IMG/VR virus record: IMGVR_UViG_3300048918_000328
Coordinates: 1-24,519 of that record
Length of the DNA stretch: 24,519 bases
DNA from: a virus
Strand: one strand, 5' to 3'
Part shown: positions 6,387 to 13,370 of the stretch, piece by piece
How positions within the stretch are numbered: the first letter of the stretch is position 1
Layout: every line of letters begins with the position of its first letter
Notes under the pieces: generated by a model
Databases searched by the model: none
What the model was told of the DNA's origin: nothing
What the model saw: the letters and a program-made list of their open reading frames with translations, nothing else
Translations under genes and position numbers: made by a program

Positions 6387-8266
6387 TCACTTCCATTCCG
6401 CTTTCCAAGCTGGTCCCGTCGTCACTCAACGTCCGCAAGACGGGCGGCGAGAACATCAGTGACCTCGCGGCGTCCATTCGGGCCCATGGCCTCATCCAGA
6501 ATCTGACGGTGGTGGCCAAAGGCGACCAATTCGAAGTCGTTGCAGGCGACCGCCGCCGGCGCGCGCTCTACCTGGTTGAGAAGCTGGACGGCAAGCTGCC
6601 AGCGCCGCTCGATGAAGGCATTCCTTGCAAGATCGTTCACGCCTCTGACGCGCTCGACGCCAGCCTCGCAGAAAACACCGTGCGCGAAGCCATGCACCCC
6701 GCCGATCAGTTCGATGCATTTCAGGCGATGACGGAGCGCGGCATCGGTGTCTCGGCCATCGCAGCCTCATTTGGCTGCAGCGACGCCGTGGTGAAGCAAC
6801 GCCTGAAGCTGGCCAAAGTATCGCCCAAGCTCATCGAGGCCTACCGCGCCAATCAGATGACGTTGGAGACGCTGCAGACCTTCAGCATCACGGACGACCG
6901 CAAGCAGCAGGAACGCGTGTGGAAGGATGCCAGCGGGATGAACCCGCTGTACCAGGCCCGCTACGTGCGCAGCCAACTCACCACGAGCGAGATAGAGTTT
7001 GCGGACAGCCGCGATGCTCAACTCGTAGGGCTCGATGAGTACCAGGCTGCTGGCGGCTTCATTCGCCGTGACATGTTCACGCGCGCCGTGTACCTAGATC
7101 GCGGCCTGGTCGACAAGCTGGTCGCGCGGAAGCTTGATCTGCTCAAGATGGAGGTGAAAGCCGAGGGCTGGGCCTGGGTGGAGCTGAAGCGCGAATACGT
7201 CTCCCTGCACAATTTCAAGCGCAAGAAGGCCACTAAGCGCACGCCGACCGACGACGAGCAGGAGCAGATGTCAGAGCTGGAGGCCGAGCGTGACCGGCTA
7301 CGCGACCGCCAGAGGGGGCTCGACGACATCGACGGCGACGAGGTCGACGATTTCATCCAGAACGAGATGAGTGACCTTGAGTCGGCAGTGGAGGCCATCG
7401 ACAACCAGCTCGCAGTTCTGCAGGGCAAACTTGAATCCTTTTCCCCCAAGGTCATGGCTGGGTCCGGCGCCATCATCGAGTTCGCGTACAACGGGCTGCG
7501 CATCCATCGCGGCCTGATCAAAGCGGCAGACGCGAAGAAGGCCGAGCAAGCAAAGCACGCGAAGGCCAACGGCTCCGCCGTCGCGCCGGAGTCGACTGAG
7601 CTGTCCAACGCTATGGTCGAGCGCCTCACCGGCTACCGCACGGCCGCCATGCAGCACGAGCTGGCCAAGCACACCGATGTGGCGCTAGCGCTCCTGGCCT
7701 GGGGACTTCTTCAGAGCACGCTGGGGGAGCACTGGTTCCGCGATCTCGGCGAACTGAAAGCGAGCCCCTACATCGATGGCAGCCTCGATCGCATTGGTGT
7801 TGCCCCTGACTTTTCACCGCGCGAAGCACTCGCCAAGATCACGGAAGAGTGGCGCGAGCAGATCCCCGATGATGGTGAAGCCGCACTCCGCTGGGTGCTC
7901 GATCTGCCGGAGCATGAGCTTCACGAACTCCTGGGCGTCTGCGCCGCTTGCGCCTTTAACGGTACGTTCGGAACGCAGACCCATAACGGCGAACACCGCA
8001 AACGCGAGCTCGTCGAGATCCTCGCGACGCGCCTCGAATTCGACATGGCAAAGCACTGGCAGCCCACCGTCGACAATTTCCTGGGCTCCGTTCCCAAGGC
8101 GGTGCTGATCGAAGCGGTCAGCGAGGCGTGCGGCGCGGAAAGCGCCAAGAAGCTGCAGCCACTCAAGAAGGCCGACGCCGGCGCGCTGGCCGAGGAAATG
8201 CTCGATGGCACCGGTTGGCTTCCCGCGCCTTTGCGCCTTGTCTGGGAGGTGAGCCATGGGAATTGA
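6383..8266 (+). CDS. ParB/RepB/Spo0J-family protein without a ParA partner
   Basis: A 627-aa protein. Residues 1-110 carry the ParB N-domain: a VRKTGG-type loop, the arginine-rich box AGDRRRRA (about 54-61) and ENTVRE (97-102), the two regions that bind nucleotide in ParB CTPases. Residues 122-145 form the HTH (VSAIAASFGCSDAVVKQRL). The remaining 450 residues, including an acidic coiled-coil-like part near 290-350, are far longer than chromosomal ParB (roughly 300 aa) and resemble large ParB-like proteins of plasmids and phages. No ParA-type ATPase and no obvious parS palindrome are visible in the window. It overlaps both neighbours. Possible roles are regulation, partition of a plasmid form, or recombination; the last two are speculation. 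Confidence 0.85.
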   Translation: MITSIPLSKLVPSSLNVRKTGGENISDLAASIRAHGLIQNLTVVAKGDQFEVVAGDRRRRALYLVEKLDGKLPAPLDEGIPCKIVHASDALDASLAENTVREAMHPADQFDAFQAMTERGIGVSAIAASFGCSDAVVKQRLKLAKVSPKLIEAYRANQMTLETLQTFSITDDRKQQERVWKDASGMNPLYQARYVRSQLTTSEIEFADSRDAQLVGLDEYQAAGGFIRRDMFTRAVYLDRGLVDKLVARKLDLLKMEVKAEGWAWVELKREYVSLHNFKRKKATKRTPTDDEQEQMSELEAERDRLRDRQRGLDDIDGDEVDDFIQNEMSDLESAVEAIDNQLAVLQGKLESFSPKVMAGSGAIIEFAYNGLRIHRGLIKAADAKKAEQAKHAKANGSAVAPESTELSNAMVERLTGYRTAAMQHELAKHTDVALALLAWGLLQSTLGEHWFRDLGELKASPYIDGSLDRIGVAPDFSPREALAKITEEWREQIPDDGEAALRWVLDLPEHELHELLGVCAACAFNGTFGTQTHNGEHRKRELVEILATRLEFDMAKHWQPTVDNFLGSVPKAVLIEAVSEACGAESAKKLQPLKKADAGALAEEMLDGTGWLPAPLRLVWEVSHGN

Positions 8267-9110
8267 ATCGAGCATCCTTAAGTCGCTGCGCGCCGCCGGC
8301 GAGCCTGTCGCCATCAACGAGCTCGCCATCGTCACCGGTACCGACACCAACGACACGGCCGCGATGCAGAAGCTGCGGAACGCGTTGCGCGGCATGGTGC
8401 ACAAACGGCAGCTGCTTAGCCGGAACGGCCTGGACGGCATCCTGCGGTACATGCTGCCAGGGTCACCTGTGGCCCGCGTCGCGTCTGTACCTCAGCCCGA
8501 CGCTGATGCGGCTCAGCAAGCGTCGGAGATCCGTGCCGCCGCGGAATGCCCCGGCGATAGCACTCCGGCGCCCGAGGGCACTGCAGCCGACAAACCCGAC
8601 GTTGCTGTCGGGCGGCTTGGCACCAAGACCCTTCTTGTGTTCCAGGCGCTCCGCGAGGGCGAATGGGTGGAACGCGGCACCCTGGACTTCCGGACCAAGC
8701 TCAGCATGACGGAAGTGCTCACCGGCCTGACCGCCTTGCGTAAGCGCGGACTGGTCGTCTCACAGGGCACAAAGGCAAATACGCTTTGGGCTCGTGCAGA
8801 CGCAGCAACGCTTGCCCATTTCGATCAGGCTGCTGCCTTCATGGAGCGCGTGTCGGAGGCCATGCCTAAAGCGGTCGCCCTGGTAGCCGCCCCTGCGCCG
8901 AAGGCGGTGTTGCCGTCTGCATCACCTGACAGCGACGAAGCGCGGCGCTACCGTTGGTTGATCGAGAACGCAGACATCTCGTTCTCATTCGGCGGCATCA
9001 GCATGCGTTCGGCGTTTTCACCGAAGGCCGGCGAAGCGAAGGTGCTTTGGGACGCGGCCATCGACACGATGCTTTCGATGGCGCCGGCGCGCACTGAGGT
9101 GAGCGCATGA
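8256..9110 (+). CDS. Phage protein with two winged-helix-like units
   Basis: A 284-aa protein. Residues 1-70 and about 120-180 each look like winged-helix DNA-binding units: ILKSLRAAGEPVAINELA and VFQALREGEWVERGTLDF start the two, each ending in a short hydrophobic wing. A Pro/Ala-rich linker separates them. The C-terminus begins with DEARRYRWLIENADISF, a recurring tail in phage accessory proteins. GGAGG six to seven bases before ATG 8256 supports the start, which overlaps the ParB-like gene by 11 bases. The overlap and DNA-binding features suggest it works with that protein; this is inference. No named family recognised. Confidence 0.65.
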   Translation: MGIESSILKSLRAAGEPVAINELAIVTGTDTNDTAAMQKLRNALRGMVHKRQLLSRNGLDGILRYMLPGSPVARVASVPQPDADAAQQASEIRAAAECPGDSTPAPEGTAADKPDVAVGRLGTKTLLVFQALREGEWVERGTLDFRTKLSMTEVLTGLTALRKRGLVVSQGTKANTLWARADAATLAHFDQAAAFMERVSEAMPKAVALVAAPAPKAVLPSASPDSDEARRYRWLIENADISFSFGGISMRSAFSPKAGEAKVLWDAAIDTMLSMAPARTEVSA

Positions 9111-9691
9111 ATGGAACAAAGGCCAAGCTACGGAAGCTGGAACGTTACGAGATTGCGATGGAGCAGTTTCAACGGTGGCTAGTCGAATTCCCTGATCTAC
9201 TCCACGCATTGCGCACCCTGCAGGCCCATGTCGATGGCGAAAGTCTGAACGCCGGCACCTCTCTGGGACTAGAGCACTGCTCGATTAACGGTCTGAGGGA
9301 GCAGCTTCGTCGTAGCAAGCGCCAGGCCGACGCGGACGCCCGCGGCAGCGCCAAGGCGGGAGAGGTGGATGTTCCGGCCAGTCTCCAGGCTCTGTCTGCC
9401 TCTGCAACGCCTGGTAAGTGGCGCTCGATGCGTGAGGGCAACCAATTCGTCGACACCTCATATCTGCCCACCGCAAAATGCGTTGGCGCTTCCCGGATCG
9501 ATGGCCCGAAGCGCCCCTGGAATCCGCACGCGCTGATCACCTTTGGCTTCAAACCCGAAGAGTACGAGAAGGTCCGCATGACGGACGCCGACGCCGACTT
9601 CGTGTGCGCGCTGGTGAACTGGTGCCGCGAGACAATCGCCCTCTCTACCCAACGCGGTGGCGCCAGTGAGATGGGGGTGGGGAATGGGTGA
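9107..9691 (+). CDS. Hypothetical phage protein, 194 aa
   Basis: Unknown. The N-terminal 80 residues are helical and charged. The C-terminal part (from LSASATPGKW to the MTDADADFVCALVNWCR helix) resembles the phage modules that begin ATPGPW and contain a DAxFIxxxxN segment, though no function is assigned to them. The ATG overlaps the preceding stop (ATGA) with GAGGTGAGC upstream. Its stop lies inside the next gene. Confidence 0.6.
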   Translation: MNGTKAKLRKLERYEIAMEQFQRWLVEFPDLLHALRTLQAHVDGESLNAGTSLGLEHCSINGLREQLRRSKRQADADARGSAKAGEVDVPASLQALSASATPGKWRSMREGNQFVDTSYLPTAKCVGASRIDGPKRPWNPHALITFGFKPEEYEKVRMTDADADFVCALVNWCRETIALSTQRGGASEMGVGNG

Positions 9692-9887
9692 TTCTCTTGC
9701 CGAAGCGCTTCCGGGCGAGATCGAGCGCGTGCAGGAACTGCTGCCGCTCTATGACGCCATTCCGACCGGCATATTCGCCGCAACGATGATGCGCAACTCG
9801 ATCAAGGCTGCGCATGCCGCGATGGTCGCGGGTGACGTCATCGCCATGATCCAGTGCTACGAAGATCTCAAGGGCTACAAAGCATGA
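9684..9887 (+). CDS. Small conserved-type phage protein, 67 aa
   Basis: Starts at ATG 9684, overlapping the upstream stop by eight bases and preceded by GTGGGGA. Pattern: LPGEIERVQELLPLYDAIP, then FAATMMRNSIKAAHAAM, then GDVIAMIQCYEDLKGY. I recall this arrangement from short proteins in other proteobacterial prophages near the integrase, but it has no function I can name. It is entirely helical with no cysteine pairs or membrane segment. Confidence 0.6.
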   Translation: MGDSLAEALPGEIERVQELLPLYDAIPTGIFAATMMRNSIKAAHAAMVAGDVIAMIQCYEDLKGYKA

Positions 9888-9905
9888 CCGCGGCAGAGGC
9901 AACTC

Positions 9906-10124
9906 ATGAGTGAGACCTGGCTTACGCCCGAGGAAGTCACCCAGCTCACCGCGAAGAAGCGGTGGTCTGCTCAATGCAAAGCGCTCACGATGATGGGCAT
10001 ACCGTTTCGCCCGAATGCCGTCGGCCGCCCCCTGGTCGAGCGCGCGATGGCGTTGATCTCGCGCGCACCGCCAAAGCCGAAACGCCGCGAGCCTGATTTC
10101 TCCAGTCTCTTTCGAGCGATCTGA
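9906..10124 (+). CDS. DUF4224-like protein in the excisionase position
   Basis: A 72-aa protein with the DUF4224 layout: WLTPEEVTQLTAKKRWSAQ, then a second helix and the IPFRPNAVGRPLVERA hairpin. The domain is a small winged-helix-like fold commonly encoded next to phage integrases, where a recombination directionality factor would sit. It ends one base before the integrase ATG, so the two are surely co-expressed. An excisionase role is inferred from position and size; direct evidence for the family is not known to me. Confidence 0.8.
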   Translation: MSETWLTPEEVTQLTAKKRWSAQCKALTMMGIPFRPNAVGRPLVERAMALISRAPPKPKRREPDFSSLFRAI

Positions 10125-10125
10125 C

Positions 10126-11115
10126 ATGGGACGCAAACGCACCGCTAACAAGCACCTGCCGCGCCGCATGCAGCTCAAGCACGGCGCCTACTACTACGTC
10201 TCGCGCAAGGACGGAAAGCCGCACTGGCTGCGCCTGGGCGATGACTATGCGATCGCGCTGCAGGAGTGGGCGAAACTGGAGGGCGCGGCCCGTCCCGACA
10301 AGATGACGGTCGGCGGAGCCATCGCGCATTACCTGCAGGTCGCCGGCAAACGCCTCTCGCCACGCACCGTGGATAACTACGGCTGGAGCGCAAAGGCTTT
10401 GCTGCCTGTATTCGGCGAACTGTTGCTCGAGGAAGTGGAGCGCTCGCACGTCTACACATACCTGGTGCAGAAGGGCAACGTCGCTGCCAACCGCGACCGC
10501 GCGCTGCTTTCCGCCGCGTACAACCACATGATGAATGCCGGTCTGTACAAAGGCGAAAACCCCGCCGCCGGCATGCGCTTCCGCAACAAGGAAACGGCGC
10601 GCGATCGCTACGTCACCGACGCCGAGCTCGATGCGCTGGTGGCGCAGGCCTCGACACGTTTTGGCGACCTGCTGCAGTTCGCCTACATCACCGGCATGCG
10701 TCAGCTCGACCTGGTCAGTCTGAACCTGACGGCCGCGACCGACGATGGCATCGCCTACATCGACAGCAAAACCAAGAAGCGCCACGTCATCGGCTGGACC
10801 GATGAGCTCACCACGCTGTGGAAGCGCATCGCAGGCCTCCGCATTGGCTCTCAGCCGGCGTTCCTGACCCGCGACGGCACGCGCTATACCACCACCGGCC
10901 TGAAGGCCTCGTGGCGCCACGTGAAGCTACGGGCGAAGCTGGGTGATCTCACGTTCCATGACATCCGCCGCAAGAGCGGCAGCGATGCCGACGACGAGGC
11001 GCATGCGCAGCAGCTGCTGGGTCACGCGGATCCGAAGGTGACCCGCAAGCACTACCGGGCCAAGCCCACCACGGTGAGCCCAATCACGCCAAATAATAGA
11101 CAGAAGCGCGAATAG
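10126..11115 (+). CDS. int: Tyrosine-family phage integrase
   Basis: A 329-aa integrase of normal length. Residues 1-60 form the arm-binding N-terminus (with YYYVSRKDGKPHWLRLG), residues 60-150 the core-binding SAM-like domain, and residues 160-311 the catalytic domain. Catalytic residues are visible: Arg192 in TGMRQLDL, Lys217 or 218 in the beta hairpin, His278 and Arg281 in FHDIRRKSG, His300 in LLGHADP and the nucleophile Tyr310 in RKHYR. It catalyses site-specific recombination between attP and a chromosomal site. The 3' end runs into the attachment region, and a tRNA-Asn fragment 47 bases downstream is the likely crossover site. It closes the rightward accessory operon. Confidence 0.95.
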   Translation: MGRKRTANKHLPRRMQLKHGAYYYVSRKDGKPHWLRLGDDYAIALQEWAKLEGAARPDKMTVGGAIAHYLQVAGKRLSPRTVDNYGWSAKALLPVFGELLLEEVERSHVYTYLVQKGNVAANRDRALLSAAYNHMMNAGLYKGENPAAGMRFRNKETARDRYVTDAELDALVAQASTRFGDLLQFAYITGMRQLDLVSLNLTAATDDGIAYIDSKTKKRHVIGWTDELTTLWKRIAGLRIGSQPAFLTRDGTRYTTTGLKASWRHVKLRAKLGDLTFHDIRRKSGSDADDEAHAQQLLGHADPKVTRKHYRAKPTTVSPITPNNRQKRE

Positions 11116-11126
11116 TAGACAAAAGC
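11092..11126 (+). repeat. Direct repeats, putative integrase arm sites (left side)
   Basis: AATAATAGACAGAAGC (11092-11107) and AATAGTAGACAAAAGC (11111-11126) match at 14 of 16 positions and start 19 bases apart. The first lies within the end of the integrase gene. Short direct repeats beside the core are typical of arm-type integrase sites. Binding is inferred. Confidence 0.5.
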
Positions 11127-11127
11127 A

Positions 11128-11153
11128 AAGGGCTGCGATTGCTCGCAGCCCTT
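11128..11153 (-). terminator. Hairpin terminator beside the attachment site
   Basis: AAGGGCTGCGA (11128-11138), loop TTGC, TCGCAGCCCTT (11143-11153): a perfect 11-bp stem. Reading the minus strand it is followed by TTGCTTTTG, so it looks like a terminator for minus-strand transcription coming out of the tRNA sequence. It could also stop integrase transcription, but in the plus direction no U-tract follows. Confidence 0.6.
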
Positions 11154-11161
11154 GCAGTATC

Positions 11162-11210
11162 TGGCGCCCGAAGTTGGACTCGAACCAACGACCCCCTGAT
11201 TAACAGTCAA
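11162..11210 (-). other. Attachment-site core: 3' half of tRNA-Asn
   Basis: Reading the minus strand, the anticodon loop CTGTTAA (anticodon GTT, Asn), the 3' anticodon strand TCAGG, a 5-base variable loop, a perfect T arm (GTTGG-TTCGAGT-CCAAC), the acceptor 3' strand TTCGGGC, discriminator G and CCA are all present. Upstream of the anticodon stem there is no D arm and no 5' acceptor GCCCGAA, so this is not a working tRNA gene. Tyrosine integrases commonly use tRNA 3' halves as crossover sequence, and the integrase lies next to it. Crossover probably falls within the anticodon-to-T-arm block. Confidence 0.85.
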
Positions 11211-11265
11211 AGAGCCTTATTTGATATAAGTCATTGTTGTATCTTGCAATTATTGCTGAGGAACA

Positions 11266-11278
11266 TGTCAACTAATTG
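11266..11278 (+). promoter_or_regulatory. Possible IHF site in the attachment region
   Basis: TGTCAACTAATTG differs from the IHF consensus WATCAANNNNTTR at one position. It sits in an AT-rich stretch (about 11210-11310) between the tRNA fragment and the right-side repeat, where an IHF-induced bend would be expected in an attP. A single degenerate match, so weak. Confidence 0.35.
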
Positions 11279-11326
11279 GCGATTGTGGATGTGAATAATC
11301 GAGGTATATGGGCAACGTCTCGCCGG

Positions 11327-11336
11327 ATAGTAGACA
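11327..11336 (+). repeat. Third arm-type repeat, right of the core
   Basis: ATAGTAGACA repeats the first ten-base core of the copy at 11112-11121 in the same orientation, on the opposite side of the tRNA-Asn fragment. Its presence on both sides supports a complete attP rather than a one-sided prophage end. Short, so chance is not excluded. Confidence 0.4.
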
Positions 11337-11350
11337 CCGGACTCGCCCGG

Positions 11351-12247
11351 TCATGTCGCCTCAATTGCTTCATCCTGGACGTGGTGGCCGTCCAATGCCA
11401 GCCGAGCCACGATCAACGGGCGTAATTCAAGAATTGCGTCGGCGTGGACCACAAAACCAAGGTTCATCATCTGATCGTGAACAGGAACCTCCTGCAAACC
11501 CGTCGGGATAGCGCGCTGCTCCATGCGCCCTTCAGCCGTAAAGAGGGGCCCCGCGAATAGAACACCAAGAAGCCGCGCCCGAAAGCCAATTCCGACTGCC
11601 CCGCCTGGCTGACGAATGGCACCGTCTTCATAAAGGAACACTGGCGAGCCGCTCGAACCAGGGAAACAAGCGGCATCGATAACGAACTGCCGCGCTCCGT
11701 TCCACCGCTGGAGCGGATGGGACGCGGTCATCGCACGACGTGCAATTGGCCGATTATTGGTCTCATCCCATAGCCCGTTGGGGTATCCGATCATTACAGC
11801 CGTCTCTATCGGACGGACCTCGGCTGCCTCCTCTGGCGGCAGGTGCCAACTAGCGCTGATCGCGAGAAGGCGCACCTTCCGATCCGGAGGCCCTGCGCTC
11901 ACAACGTCGTCGATGGCGAACGCGCAGAGGTCAACGGCGGGATCTGGATGGGGGAACAGCCTGCCGGCCATCGCTACTCTGTGGGTTATATGCTGGTCAT
12001 CTTCCTCGATGACCCCTTCGGTGAGTTCGGCGCCGGGCCTTAGCCAGGTCAGAGTAAATTCCACCAAGTGTGCCGCCGCAGCCACGTGCTTGTTCGTAAT
12101 GATCAAGTGCACGGCTGCGTCAGGACGCTCAATGCTAGGCACTTTAAATTGATAAAGAAATCCGGTCCCGACCTGGGTTCCATTTGGACCAGTGGCGACA
12201 AGACGTATAGTCGCCAGAGACATCATTGCTGCCGCACTCAGTGGCAT
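11351..12247 (-). CDS. Trypsin-like serine protease, cytoplasmic, accessory gene
   Basis: A 298-aa protein of the chymotrypsin/trypsin fold. His54 in ITNKHVAAA, Asp106 in PAVDLCAF and Ser199 in FPGSSGSPVF form a complete triad at normal spacing, and GTGFLY supplies the expected first strand. There is no signal peptide, membrane segment or PDZ domain, so it should act in the cytoplasm. The start is ATG 12247, with GGGGGG eight bases upstream; an in-frame ATG at 12298 would add 17 residues. It is the last gene before the attachment site, is transcribed towards it, and appears to have its own promoter. Single-domain cytoplasmic trypsin-like proteases occur in defence and phage accessory loci. 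A role in defence or superinfection exclusion is conjecture. Confidence 0.85.
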   Translation of the reverse strand: MPLSAAAMMSLATIRLVATGPNGTQVGTGFLYQFKVPSIERPDAAVHLIITNKHVAAAAHLVEFTLTWLRPGAELTEGVIEEDDQHITHRVAMAGRLFPHPDPAVDLCAFAIDDVVSAGPPDRKVRLLAISASWHLPPEEAAEVRPIETAVMIGYPNGLWDETNNRPIARRAMTASHPLQRWNGARQFVIDAACFPGSSGSPVFLYEDGAIRQPGGAVGIGFRARLLGVLFAGPLFTAEGRMEQRAIPTGLQEVPVHDQMMNLGFVVHADAILELRPLIVARLALDGHHVQDEAIEAT

Positions 12248-12285
12248 TGCCGTTACCCCCCGATTCAACCGGTTATCAGCCCGAT

Positions 12286-12306
12286 CGACCTTCGTCATGA
12301 AGGTCG
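12286..12306. repeat. Inverted repeat at the protease transcript start
   Basis: CGACCTTC (12286-12293), spacer GTCAT, GAAGGTCG (12299-12306): a perfect 8-bp inverted repeat. It would lie just downstream of the predicted transcription start, so it could be an operator or a 5' leader hairpin. It differs from the immunity operators. Confidence 0.45.
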
Positions 12307-12314
12307 CGCATCAA

Positions 12315-12343
12315 ATTAAAAGTCTGTCCAACTTTGAAGGCAA
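12315..12343 (-). promoter_or_regulatory. Sigma-70-like promoter for the protease gene
   Basis: On the minus strand, TTGCCT (12343-12338, 4 of 6 to the -35 consensus), a 17-base spacer and TTTAAT (12320-12315, 5 of 6 to the -10). Transcription would start near 12308, about 60 bases before the protease ATG. The surrounding 12299-12421 has no gene. Confidence 0.5.
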
Positions 12344-12421
12344 TTCAGGTGCTTGCGCGGCCAAATTTTACGGACCGGCCGCACGCGACGTGTTTTCATT
12401 TCAAATAGTTGCGTGCCAATT

Positions 12422-12676
12422 TTACGGGTCTGGGGAGTCGCCCCGATACTTCCAGAGCGCACGCTCCAGTTCGTCCTTGCTGTTCGGAAAACAGCCGGCC
12501 TCATCGCAGAAAATCGAGAACATGACGCTGCAGGCCTCGCAGCCACACTCGCCGGCGCACAGGCGGTGACAGGTCTCGTTGCAGACGCAGGGAATCGGCT
12601 CGCGCAGCTCGGTCATGTGGCCGGTCGGCGGATAGCGGCGCAAGCCTTCGGCTGTGGGTTCGGTCTGGTCGGTCAT
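12422..12676 (-). CDS. Small Cys-rich putative metal-binding protein, 84 aa
   Basis: Ten cysteines crowd the centre: CVCNETCHRLCAGECGCEAC, then FCDEAGC, with a His in the first cluster. This is consistent with one or two zinc sites or a small iron-sulfur site. No signal peptide, so disulfides are unlikely. The ATG overlaps the stop of the SRAP gene (ATGA), so the two are translated together. Family not recognised. The imperfect direct repeat CCAA(A)TTTTACGG at 12361-12373 and 12416-12427 flanks its 3' end. Confidence 0.65.
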   Translation of the reverse strand: MTDQTEPTAEGLRRYPPTGHMTELREPIPCVCNETCHRLCAGECGCEACSVMFSIFCDEAGCFPNSKDELERALWKYRGDSPDP

Positions 12677-13368
12677 GGCTCGATCGGCTGGACGAGTTCG
12701 GGGCCCTTGTTCCGGGGCGACCCGACGGCTTTGGGCACGGGATAGTAAGCCAACGCCGCCTCGGGTGCCGACGCAATGACATCAGCAGCCTCTTGAGGCG
12801 TGCCATCAAGCCATGTTTCCCAGGCGTCCGGCTGCAGGATCACCGGCTGACGGTCGTGGATATCGCCACTTACCTTGCCCGGCTCGCCTGTAATGATGGT
12901 GAACGATCGATACCACTCGGCCGCCTCGTCGTCTATCGGCCTCCAAGCTTCCCAGAGCCCCGCGAAGAGCAAGAGGTCACCCGCGGGGTCATGGATCAGA
13001 TACGGCTGCTTGGCGCCGGCCTCACCCTTCCACTCGAAGTAGCCCGACGCAGGCACCATGCAACGGCGCTTCTTGAAGGCCGTGCGGAACATGGGTTTAT
13101 CGGCAACGGTGTCCGATCGGGCGTTGATTGCGTGTGAGCCGATCTTGGTGTCTTTTGCCCAGATGGGGACCAGCCCCCAATGCAGGGCCTTCAGCTCGAC
13201 GGCCGCTTCGCCGCGCGCAAGAACCGGAGCCCGCTGGGTGGGAGCAATGTTGTATTGCGGCTCGCGTTGACTGACTGCGCCGACGAGATCGATGCCAAGC
13301 CGAACAAGTTCGGCTTTCGCTTCACGCGAAAGACTGGCGGGACCGTATAGCGCGTAGCGGCCGCACAT
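12673..13368 (-). CDS. SRAP-domain protein (YedK/HMCES family)
   Basis: A 231-aa intact SRAP protein. The catalytic Cys is residue 2 (MCGRYAL). Asn40 in YNIAPTQ, Glu112 in PASGYFEWK and His171 in GDIHDRQPVIL complete the active site; the usual Met after IHDR is Gln here. Family knowledge: SRAP proteins bind abasic sites in single-stranded DNA and form a covalent thiazolidine crosslink through Cys2 after removal of Met1, shielding the lesion. It sits in a three-gene cassette with the 76-aa protein (two bases upstream) and the Cys-rich protein (overlapping). A phage copy could protect single-stranded replication intermediates or blunt base-excision-based defence; both are inference. Confidence 0.93.
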   Translation of the reverse strand: MCGRYALYGPASLSREAKAELVRLGIDLVGAVSQREPQYNIAPTQRAPVLARGEAAVELKALHWGLVPIWAKDTKIGSHAINARSDTVADKPMFRTAFKKRRCMVPASGYFEWKGEAGAKQPYLIHDPAGDLLLFAGLWEAWRPIDDEAAEWYRSFTIITGEPGKVSGDIHDRQPVILQPDAWETWLDGTPQEAADVIASAPEAALAYYPVPKAVGSPRNKGPELVQPIEP

Positions 13369-13370
13369 GG

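Noticed and set aside
7018-8452. Several 120-212 codon frames on the minus strand
   Set aside because: Mirror frames of the ParB-like and winged-helix genes in GC-rich DNA; no domain and Ser/Arg-biased composition.
9985-10920. 311-codon open frame on the minus strand
   Set aside because: It is antisense to the integrase and DUF4224-like genes, which have catalytic motifs and coupled starts; it has no ribosome site or recognisable domain.
11162-11210. Functional tRNA-Asn gene
   Set aside because: Only the anticodon loop through CCA is present; the D arm, 5' acceptor strand and a paired anticodon stem are missing, so it is an attachment-site fragment.
12286-12306. Inverted repeat as another copy of the immunity operator
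   Set aside because: Arms (CGACCTTC) and spacer length differ from ATTCA-N4-TGAAT; listed only as a separate repeat.
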